Source of the DNA: Branchipolynoe longqiensis
Taxonomy: Eukaryota > Annelida > Polychaeta > Phyllodocida > Polynoidae
Assembly: GCA_030323885.1 (NCBI GenBank)
Contig: CM059187.1
Location: forward strand, 139,038,415 to 139,102,414
Length of the DNA stretch: 64,000 nucleotides
Direction of reading: 5' to 3'
Of this stretch, positions 57,455 to 64,000 are shown piece by piece. Made by a program: the position numbers and the translations under genes. Numbering within the stretch: the first letter of the stretch is position 1; each line of letters opens with the position of its first letter. The notes under the pieces were generated by a model. It was not told where the DNA came from. It worked only from the letters and a program-made list of their open reading frames with translations, and did no database searches.

Positions 57455-57851
57455 TATTTCGACGGGTCTTCGACTGTTCAACTATCCTCCGAATTTATAC
57501 AGTAAACGACCTTTTAACAAAATATTTAAAAGAAAGGAACGAACGGTGGTAAACAAATGAGGTGGTCACAAAATGTAGATCCCAAAGTTGTAATTTTACT
57601 ATTTAAATTAGTGCGCTGCGCTGAAAACAAATATGCTACATGTTTTAGTGTCATTAGTCATCACGAGAATACTCTTTAATCTTTAAAAAGTTGGTAATGA
57701 GAATCGAACGACATCTGCATTTGCGATAGTAATAGGCTATACACATTTTTATTTGTTAAGCTAATCTATTTCGCTACAGTAATTGCACAAATATCGCTTT
57801 CTTAGGTTCGAAATGTATAGGAGCACTGAGCTGATTGTGACTAATTCACAG

Positions 57852-57982
57852 GAGCTAATGGCACGAATCGAGGACATTGCCAGCAACGAGGAAAAGTTGA
57901 AGGAGGCGAATGCTGAGCTGAGCCACCAGATGGCGCAGATGGTGCGGGAGTCGGACGAGGACAAGAGACAGGCGCTGCAAGT
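57852..57982 (+). CDS. CEP152: CEP152 coding exon 11, last exon visible
   Basis: Encodes ELMARIEDIASNEEKLKEAN then AELSHQMAQMVRESDEDKRQ, matching human [20 protein letters not shown]. The acceptor is ATTCACAG and the donor GTGAGT at 57,983; it leaves in phase 2. A Gypsy retrotransposon begins 12 bases after this donor. I find no next exon (the conserved segment that follows in vertebrates) between 62,370 and the window edge, so the gene must continue to the right. Confidence 0.88.
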
Positions 57983-57989
57983 GTGAGTA

Positions 57990-57994
57990 GTGGT
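57990..57994. other. Gypsy target-site duplication, left
   Basis: GTGGT, 7 bases after the GTGAGT donor of CEP152 exon 11 starts; repeated at 62,366-62,370. Confidence 0.9.
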
Positions 57995-58109
57995 TGTAAT
58001 GTACGTCTGAACACCTTGAGTAGCGTGATGGAACTGTTTATTTACATACGTGTTACCCAGCATGCCCCGTACATGACGTCACGGTTACCTATGACACGGA
58101 TACATAACA
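57995..58109 (-). repeat. Gypsy 3' LTR (element orientation)
   Basis: Base-for-base match by eye to the copy at 62,251-62,365. Its outer edge abuts GTGGT, the same five bases found beyond the other LTR. Confidence 0.93.
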
Positions 58110-58122
58110 TCTCATTTCCATG
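58110..58122 (-). other. Gypsy polypurine tract
   Basis: The minus strand reads TGGAAATGAGA just before the 3' LTR: a short purine-rich run in the place where plus-strand DNA synthesis is primed. Confidence 0.55.
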
Positions 58123-58327
58123 GAATTATTGAGCCTAACACGCATGAACACACAACCCTAAGTGAACAAGTTAACAAAGATAACCTGTCTTAAATGTAAT
58201 ATATACTTAATCTAACACAACACATTTTCCCCTTTTCTGATGTTTTTTATCAGTGTTCCAAATGTAGCCGATGTGAACCCCAAAGGTGCACATGCCAACA
58301 CCGTAATAGTAAGTCAAAGCAAAGTTC

Positions 58328-61300
58328 TTAAAGAAACCCTAACCTGTTCGGTGGACGAATGTGTCTACCATAACGTGTTTGATATGTATGCGTCATATCA
58401 CCTTTGTGGTCACCGTTGTCATCCCGAGCTGTCCTATCATTTGGCATTTCATGTGGACTGTCCGGGGGACATTTATATATGAATTTCCTATTTCGGCGCA
58501 CAATTTTATTGCCACTGTTAACGATCTCATAATCCCTTGGTCCAGGTGTATTATTATGAACGATCTTCCCTGATCTCCATTGTCCCATGTGATCCTTATA
58601 CCTAATGTTATCACCTGGCTTAAGTGTGGTCAACGGTGTTCCAGCTTTCCTATCAAAGTGTTCTTTCTGATTTAATTGATTATGTTTCAATAACAACAAT
58701 TTGGACGTTTGTACACACGGTTTCAACTTAATATCTAACACAGGTAAGCGTGTTCTCAACCTGCGAGACATCAGCAGTTGAGCTGGTGACGCCCCTATGC
58801 CTTGCAATGTAGTGTTACGGTAGTTCAACAGGCCTAGATACATGTCCCCATCATCCTGTTGTGATTTTTTTATTATATTCTTTATAGTTTGCACATATCT
58901 CTCTACCTGGCCATTGCTCTGGGCGTGCATCGGATTTGTATATACAGGTGCAAAGCCATACCCGGTAGAGAAATTGGTATATTCGATACTTTTGAATTGA
59001 GGTCCATTGTCAGAAACGACATACTTAGGTATACCGTACCTGGCAAATATCTGCTTTAGCGCTATGATCACAGCTTTGCTAGTGGTGGTCTGCATTTCAA
59101 TAACCTCTGGGAACTTGGTATAATAATCAACCACCACTAAATAATTACAATCATTAACATGACATAAGTCCACCCCTATTTTATAAAACGGTACATCTAC
59201 TACCGGGTGATTCATGAGAGGTTCTTTATGAGGTGCACTCCTAAATTCTTGACATATTTGGCATCTAGCAATTTTGTCCTCAATTTGAGTGCCCATGCCC
59301 GGCCAGAACACAGTATCCCTCGCCAATTGCTTACATTTAATGATCCCTAAGTGGGACTCATGGATTTTATTTAATACATCCGCTTGCAACGATTTAGGAA
59401 TAACTATCTGTGTGCCCTTTAATACCAAACCGTGAGATGATGTGATGTCCCTATTATAAGTGTAGAACGGCTTAATCATTGGTGATACCATCTTGTTATT
59501 ACTGGGCCAACCATCAAGAACGTAACCAATTATCTTTTGCAGGGTTTTGTCCACTTTGGTTTCTGATATGACTCGCTGTACCATATCCGTCTCAATATCC
59601 ACGGTTGCCACCGACACATCGTGATCAAAAAGATCATTTGGCTCTATGCTAGACGTGTGTGCTCTTGACAGTGTATCTGCAAAATAAAGTGTTGACCCCT
59701 TAGTGTAAACTACTGTTAAATCATAATTCTGTAACCTCATTCTCATACGCTGCATGCGAGCTGAGAGTTCATGTATAGGTTTCAGCATAATGGATTCTAA
59801 CGGCTTATGATCTGTTTGCACAATAATATTATTACCGTATATATACTCGTGAAATTTTTTACACCCGAAGCAAATAGCCAGAAGCTCCTTTTCTATAACT
59901 GCGTAACTTATTTGACATTTATCTAACGCTTTGGAAGCCATTGCAACTGGTCGACCATCCTGAAAAATGGTTGCCCCCAATCCATATTTGGAAGCATCGA
60001 CCTGCAAGACTATTTGCTCCCTACAATCAAAATACCTAAGGATCGGTGCATCTCTTAACAGCTGTTTTAGTTTCTTAAATGCCATTATCTGCGGTTCGTC
60101 CCAATGCCAGGCTATGTTTTTCTGTATGACTGTTCGTAATGGTTTTGTTATTTGTGCCATGTTACTTATGAATTTGCTGACGTAGCCTATCATTCCCAAG
60201 AACCGCTGTACAGCAGGTTTGTCAGTCGGATCAGGCATGTCTATGATTGCCTGTACTCGCTCTTCATTCGGCCTTAATCCATCAGCAGTAATTAAGTGCC
60301 CTACATAATTGACACTTGTTTGGCAAATTTTTGACTTTTGTGGATTTAACTTTAGATTCATCAGTCTGGCACGGGATAATACCGCTTCTAACCGCTTATT
60401 ATGTTCAATTACAGTTCTACCGTGTACTAAGATGTCATCCGATATTACATGAACTCCTTCAATGTCATTTAGCATGTCATTCATTTCTTTAATAAAAATG
60501 TCTCCTGCCGTTTTAATACCAAAGGGTAACCTGGTGTAACGGAACCGACCCCATGGGGTATTAAATGTACAAAGTTTGGAACTATTATTATCAAGCTGTA
60601 CCTGCCAATACCCACTATTTGCGTCGAGCACGGAGAAAAATTTAGCCCCGTGTATTTGTGCTACAACTTCCTCTACCGTTCGGACAGGATACGGGCCTCG
60701 CAGGATAGCTTTATTTAACTTGGTGGGGTCCAAACACACTCTAATTTTGCCCGGTTTCCGAACAATTGTAATAGAGCTGACCCATGGGGTTGGTTCCTCC
60801 TCCTTAACAATTACACCTAATTTTAACATGCGGTCCAATTCATTCTTGACATCCGTCATAATTGCTACAGGTATCCTACGTGGAGGATCAATTACAGGAG
60901 GTACAGATACATCTACATGAATTGTGGCATTCACTTTTATAAGGCCTAAACCCTCAAATACATCAGAAAAATTATTTACCAGATGTTGTGCTTGTGATAC
61001 AACCGTACTGTCTTGAATAACATCAACCCGAGATATTAGGCCCAAAGTAACACACGCTTCTTTGCCTAGGATGGCACTCCCCGCATCTGTGACTTGAAAT
61101 TTCAGTCGTCTCCCTCTGACATCCAAATGCACCTCTCCAGCTGGCATTACCCGATCACCGTTGTACGTCACTAAATGGCACTTGGAAGGATTCAGCACTA
61201 CATTTACCAATTTGTGGTACACATCCAGCGGTAAAATGTTCGCTTCTGATCCGGTATCCATCTTGAAGGATACATCACAATCTTGAATCCGCACAGTCGT

Positions 61301-61825
61301 AAACCACAATCCATCCTTCAACCCGTCACTTTTGTAAACTGCTCCGACGAACAGATCATATGCTTGACCCAGATCCTCTTGCGCGTCATGAACGTTATTT
61401 GGGTCAACCATCACCTCGTTAACTGGCACAGTTGCATTTAACTGAGCTCGGCATACTTTGCGAAAATGTCCTAATTTATGACACCCATCACATGTCTTCC
61501 CACGAGCTGGGCAACTCCCTCTTGGGTGATTATATCCACATTTATCACATTGAAATGAGGTAAGTCTTGTTTGCCGAAATCTCGAAGATGGCGGTACCCA
61601 TGGTTGCGATGGGCGAGACGTCACACCTTGACGACGGCTATTGACAGTGTCGATGCTGGCCACATTTTCATCAGAACGAACATCATTATGAACCAACTGA
61701 GTAGATTTGTGCTCACTTAACCTGCACATTTGCACACATTGATCGAGAGATAAATTCGGTGTCTGTAACAGTCTGTTTCGAAGTGTATTATCCTTGATAC
61801 CACAGACCAGTCTGTCACACAACAA
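58328..61825 (-). CDS. Gypsy gag C-terminus and pol polyprotein
   Basis: 1,165 codons from the first Met; the same frame extends upstream to about 61,990. By residue: two CCHC zinc knuckles (93-125), aspartic protease MDTGSEAN (about 189-196), reverse transcriptase about 330-500 with ISDD at 461-464, and RNase H about 600-720 with VDASKYG and TDHKP. The integrase zinc finger has His 822/825 and Cys 855/858. The integrase core has Asp in GVDLC, Asp in SDNGPQF and Glu in NGQVER. All catalytic residues are present and no stop interrupts it. Ser at the second position of the polymerase box differs from the usual YxDD but relatives with IADD are known. This copy encodes an apparently intact pol behind a broken gag. 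Confidence 0.93.
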   Translation of the reverse strand: MLCDRLVCGIKDNTLRNRLLQTPNLSLDQCVQMCRLSEHKSTQLVHNDVRSDENVASIDTVNSRRQGVTSRPSQPWVPPSSRFRQTRLTSFQCDKCGYNHPRGSCPARGKTCDGCHKLGHFRKVCRAQLNATVPVNEVMVDPNNVHDAQEDLGQAYDLFVGAVYKSDGLKDGLWFTTVRIQDCDVSFKMDTGSEANILPLDVYHKLVNVVLNPSKCHLVTYNGDRVMPAGEVHLDVRGRRLKFQVTDAGSAILGKEACVTLGLISRVDVIQDSTVVSQAQHLVNNFSDVFEGLGLIKVNATIHVDVSVPPVIDPPRRIPVAIMTDVKNELDRMLKLGVIVKEEEPTPWVSSITIVRKPGKIRVCLDPTKLNKAILRGPYPVRTVEEVVAQIHGAKFFSVLDANSGYWQVQLDNNSSKLCTFNTPWGRFRYTRLPFGIKTAGDIFIKEMNDMLNDIEGVHVISDDILVHGRTVIEHNKRLEAVLSRARLMNLKLNPQKSKICQTSVNYVGHLITADGLRPNEERVQAIIDMPDPTDKPAVQRFLGMIGYVSKFISNMAQITKPLRTVIQKNIAWHWDEPQIMAFKKLKQLLRDAPILRYFDCREQIVLQVDASKYGLGATIFQDGRPVAMASKALDKCQISYAVIEKELLAICFGCKKFHEYIYGNNIIVQTDHKPLESIMLKPIHELSARMQRMRMRLQNYDLTVVYTKGSTLYFADTLSRAHTSSIEPNDLFDHDVSVATVDIETDMVQRVISETKVDKTLQKIIGYVLDGWPSNNKMVSPMIKPFYTYNRDITSSHGLVLKGTQIVIPKSLQADVLNKIHESHLGIIKCKQLARDTVFWPGMGTQIEDKIARCQICQEFRSAPHKEPLMNHPVVDVPFYKIGVDLCHVNDCNYLVVVDYYTKFPEVIEMQTTTSKAVIIALKQIFARYGIPKYVVSDNGPQFKSIEYTNFSTGYGFAPVYTNPMHAQSNGQVERYVQTIKNIIKKSQQDDGDMYLGLLNYRNTTLQGIGASPAQLLMSRRLRTRLPVLDIKLKPCVQTSKLLLLKHNQLNQKEHFDRKAGTPLTTLKPGDNIRYKDHMGQWRSGKIVHNNTPGPRDYEIVNSGNKIVRRNRKFIYKCPPDSPHEMPNDRTARDDNGDHKGDMTHTYQTRYGRHIRPPNRLGFL

Positions 61826-61970
61826 GGAATCCTCGATATTGTCATAGCAACAGTGTTCTACCCGCGATTTAAGCTCCCGAATGTAGGCTTCAATGTTTTC
61901 GCTCGTCTGATTATACGAGTTGAATTGATAACGTATGACGGTGATGTTTGATTTACCTTCACAGTATTCA

Positions 61971-62219
61971 TTAAAAGCAGCAATGAGTGGAGCAATTTTT
62001 ATCCCGATCTGTCGCCTCTATCCTGAGCGTCCTGTGGATTTTCTGGGCTTCCCTACCTGCGACGTGCAGGAATACGCAGCATTGTACTCTTTCAGACTTG
62101 GACGATGCACCCGACGCTGTCGCATAAATCTCATATGCTTGCAACCATGATCTCCAGTTCATGGCCATGTTGTCTTCAACATTTAAAGCAGACGGGGGTT
62201 TCAATCCCGTTAATGCCAT
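61971..62219 (-). pseudogene. Gypsy gag, N-terminal part, frame-broken
   Basis: A minus-strand ATG at 62,219, 11 bases past the primer-binding site, opens a gag frame beginning MALTGLKPPSALN. The frame carries the conserved NWRSWLQAYEIY helix, then closes at 61,971. The gag similarity continues in the neighbouring frame, so a single small indel near an A-run at about 61,995-62,005 separates the two parts. It may be a real mutation or a sequencing error. The gag is nucleocapsid-forming in this family. Confidence 0.8.
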
Positions 62220-62230
62220 TTCGTCGAGTG

Positions 62231-62250
62231 CTCCCACGTATCTGACACCA
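62231..62250 (-). other. Primer-binding site, probably tRNA-Leu
   Basis: Directly after the 5' LTR the minus strand reads TGGTGTCAGATACGTGGGAG. The first ten bases complement the 3' end of animal tRNA-Leu (…TCTGACACCA), recalled from known tRNAs. The later match needs an indel. Confidence 0.6.
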
Positions 62251-62365
62251 TGTAATGTACGTCTGAACACCTTGAGTAGCGTGATGGAACTGTTTATTTA
62301 CATACGTGTTACCCAGCATGCCCCGTACATGACGTCACGGTTACCTATGACACGGATACATAACA
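62251..62365 (-). repeat. Gypsy 5' LTR (element orientation)
   Basis: 115 bp. Read on the minus strand it starts TGTTATGTATCC and ends GTACATTACA. It contains the palindrome TGACGTCA, a cAMP-response-type site, and AATAAA, a polyadenylation signal. Both could serve transcription start and 3' processing. Confidence 0.93.
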
Positions 62366-62370
62366 GTGGT
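62366..62370. other. Gypsy target-site duplication, right
   Basis: GTGGT, identical to 57,990-57,994. CEP152 intron sequence resumes here. Confidence 0.9.
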
Positions 62371-62634
62371 CAACTAACAGGCGGGCGCTGTCCCGAGCTT
62401 ATATTATAATGCAAATATAAACATATGCCATAAGAACCATGCACTCTAAGTGTCAGTTGTAAAAAGAAAAGAAAAAGTCCATGAAAATGACAAGCCAGGA
62501 AATGTAGCATATAGATTAATACAATAATAGTTACACACTGTTAATCTGTAAGTTATACATAGTGTAGTATTCTGCACTGACCTCTCAGACAAGGAGCCGT
62601 ATAGACAGGTAGGCGTGGGTAGGGAGGTGATATC

Positions 62635-62707
62635 AGGGATCCTAGGTGGTGTAATGGTTAGTGGCCCGGAATGCAACAGGTCTGGGTTCGATTCCCGATC
62701 TAGGCCC
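62635..62707 (+). other. tRNA-like sequence, not a convincing tRNA gene
   Basis: A box TGGTGTAATGG and B box GGTTCGATTCC are at tRNA spacing, and the acceptor arms CCTAGG/TCTAGG can pair. The D and anticodon stems are poor and there is no U33. Probably a SINE head or decayed tRNA. Confidence 0.4.
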
Positions 62708-62751
62708 ATTAGTTCCCATTTTCATCACCCCCTCCATGACAATAGCATTGA

Positions 62752-62890
62752 TGAAATTGGCGCGATATTCTGGTTTATGTGGTGACAAATGTTTGATAAG
62801 TGCACCGGTATCTAAGTTAGATATGTAGAATCAAATCTAGATAATTGTTTTGGTTTTGAAAATTTGATGCTTTATCAGACTATGCAGCTT
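62752..62890 (-). mobile_element. Half of a TTAA-type MITE
   Basis: From GGTTTATGTGGTGACAAATG to CAGACTATGCAGCTT. Cut on the left, and on the right the TTAA is gone where the GC-rich region begins. Confidence 0.75.
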
Positions 62891-62894
62891 TGGT

Positions 62895-62913
62895 CGTAAT
62901 GCGAAGCATTACG
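62895..62913. repeat. Short hairpin at the left edge of the GC-rich region
   Basis: CGTAATGC and GCATTACG flank a 3-base loop. The hairpin sits exactly where a truncated TTAA-type TIR element (ending about 62,890) gives way to the GC-rich segment. Confidence 0.5.
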
Positions 62914-63122
62914 TTTGATGCGAGGAAAGGAAGAGACCCTCCCCCGCCCCGGGCTGTCGCGCTGCGCTGACACCTCACCCGACGCCGCCGCGCGCCGCTC
63001 CCTCCCCCGCCCCCCCTGTCGCGCAGCATTCGCGCCTCACCCGACGCCCGCTGCTCACCGCCTCTCGCCCTCCCCCGGGCCGGCAGCATTCACACCTCAC
63101 CTGCTGTCGCCCGTCCCCCTCC

Positions 63123-63130
63123 TCTTATAA
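63123..63130 (+). promoter_or_regulatory. TATA-like box upstream of the 63,246 frame
   Basis: CTTATAAGG sits in an otherwise GC-rich stretch, about 120 bases before the ATG. This is a plausible core promoter position if the 5' UTR is about 90 bases. Assignment is positional only. Confidence 0.3.
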
Positions 63131-63245
63131 GGCCGCCCGCCGGCCTCCCTCAGGCACTCGCCCTCCTGCCGCCTCCAGCTCTACTCCATTTTTCTGTTTG
63201 GCATTCTTCACCTCGGACCGCTGCGTCCCCTCGGACCGCTCCAGG

Positions 63246-64000
63246 ATGCCCAGACACAGCAAGGGCACGTCCCGCCAGAGCTCCCGGGCGACCGCCCTGG
63301 CCACGCCGGGACCCTCCTCGGGCGCGCCGGGAGGCGCGTCACCCTCCTCGGCCCCGGCGTCTCCGTCGGCACCCTCGGACCCCGCCTCGGGCACCGAGAC
63401 AAGTGCGATTCTCAAGGCTCTCCTCGACCTTGAGGCCCTCCAGCGCGCCACCACCGCCCGCCTGGACGCCCTCGAATCGGGGAGAGCCCGAGGGCAACCC
63501 CCTTCGACCACGCCGACCGTCTACACCACGACGACCGCCCCAGCACCTCGGGCGCGCGCCGCAGGGGGGGCCTCCCCCCCGCCGCCGCCTCAAGCGACTC
63601 TGCAGGGGGCGGCCCACCCCCAGCAAGAACACGGCAGCCGTCTCACCGCCACGCCCGAGGGGGCACCACCGCCCACCCCGAGGCGGCGGACGGCGTACAC
63701 CACACCGCCCATCCCAGCACCTCGGGCACACGTCCCCGGGGGGGCGCGCCCTCCCCCGCCGCCTCAAGCACCGCGGAAGGGAGCCTGGACCACCGCCGCG
63801 GCCACGCCGGCCCCCTCCTCGGGCTCGCCGCGACGCGCCTCGCCGAGCTTTGCCTCGGGTCCCCCCCCGGCACCTCGGGACCACCCCTCGGGCGCCGAGG
63901 CCCCCATCCTACAGATCACGGCCCCTCGGCGTCGGACGGCGCACAGCACACCGCCCATCCCGTCACCTCGGGCACACGTCGCCGGGGGAGCGCACCCCCC
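63246..64000 (+). CDS. Open frame running off the right edge, Pro/Ala/Thr-rich
   Basis: From ATG 63,246 I read at least 251 codons with no stop to the window end. The start is MPRHSKGTSRQSSRATALAT. A short amphipathic segment (ILKALLDLEALQRATTARLD) is followed by repeated low-complexity units rich in Pro, Ala, Thr and Arg. Two of these units share RRRTAxxTPPIPxPRAHV, about 75-80 residues apart. A short coiled segment in a disordered, proline-rich chain is typical of gag-like ORF1 proteins of retroelements, but could be a host protein. The region is so GC-rich that the opposite strand is also open for long stretches. Confidence 0.45.
   Translation, partial: MPRHSKGTSRQSSRATALATPGPSSGAPGGASPSSAPASPSAPSDPASGTETSAILKALLDLEALQRATTARLDALESGRARGQPPSTTPTVYTTTTAPAPRARAAGGASPPPPPQATLQGAAHPQQEHGSRLTATPEGAPPPTPRRRTAYTTPPIPAPRAHVPGGARPPPPPQAPRKGAWTTAAATPAPSSGSPRRASPSFASGPPPAPRDHPSGAEAPILQITAPRRRTAHSTPPIPSPRAHVAGGAHP

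Larger units (their letters stand above)
57995..62365 (-). mobile_element. Ty3/Gypsy LTR retrotransposon, complete with identical LTRs
   Basis: A 4,371-bp element on the minus strand, bounded by 115-bp direct repeats beginning TG and ending CA, and flanked by the 5-bp duplication GTGGT at 57,990-57,994 and 62,366-62,370. Internal order is gag, zinc knuckles, protease, reverse transcriptase, RNase H, integrase, which is the Ty3/Gypsy order. Very short LTRs, a single gag-pol frame and an ISDD polymerase box fit the mag/K02A2.6-like lineage. The LTRs look identical by eye, so the insertion is recent. It lies antisense in a CEP152 intron. One frame break interrupts gag. Confidence 0.95.

Noticed and set aside
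62635..62707. Functional tRNA gene
   Set aside because: D and anticodon stems do not pair and position 33 is not T.
63125..63958. Minus-strand frames of 128 and 181 codons
   Set aside because: They are Arg/Gly-rich shadows of the GC-rich region; the plus-strand frame is longer, has an upstream TATA-like box and a plausible helix.

Overview
This is eukaryotic DNA from an animal. It contains spliced genes with GT-AG introns, poly-purine and poly-pyrimidine tracts, long minisatellites and a dense layer of transposable elements. The species cannot be fixed from the sequence. One inserted SINE carries a central block I associate (from memory, not searched) with SINEs of molluscs and other marine invertebrates, so an invertebrate is the best guess.

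Two host genes are supported. On the plus strand, eleven coding exons between 40,388 and 57,982 encode about 830 residues, in phase throughout, of a CEP152/Asterless homologue, the centriole-duplication scaffold that recruits PLK4. The gene runs on past the last exon found. On the minus strand, two in-phase exons (35,119 to 32,557) encode the N terminus of a RALBP1 (RLIP76)-like protein. The two genes are head to head, about 5.3 kb apart. A third coding region may start at 63,246 and run off the right edge: an open, Pro/Ala-rich frame behind a TATA-like box.

Layout: 1-2.8 kb, a 27-bp minisatellite split by a 1.1-kb TIR element. 2.8-32 kb, intergenic or intronic repeats: about 20 SINE copies, LINE 3' ends, TIR elements, a 66-bp and a 45-bp minisatellite, and tetranucleotide arrays. 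32.5-40.3 kb, RALBP1 5' exons and several foldback or TIR elements. 40.4-58 kb, CEP152 exons with TIR elements and SINEs in almost every intron. 58-62.4 kb, a Ty3/Gypsy retrotransposon with identical 115-bp LTRs and a 5-bp target duplication, inserted a few bases after a CEP152 splice donor. 62.9-64 kb, a GC-rich region with the open frame.

The dominant repeat is a SINE of about 330 bp at roughly 31 loci. All share one body but carry one of two unrelated tRNA-like heads, and the tails are AACC or AAAC repeats that have grown into long microsatellites. Several copies have perfect target duplications. The most notable points are: the Gypsy insertion at a splice donor; a possible internal CEP152 start with a 17-residue repeat domain; a LINE whose 3' end joins the SINE at the same point twice; and short DNA elements with unusual 6-bp and 7-bp target duplications.
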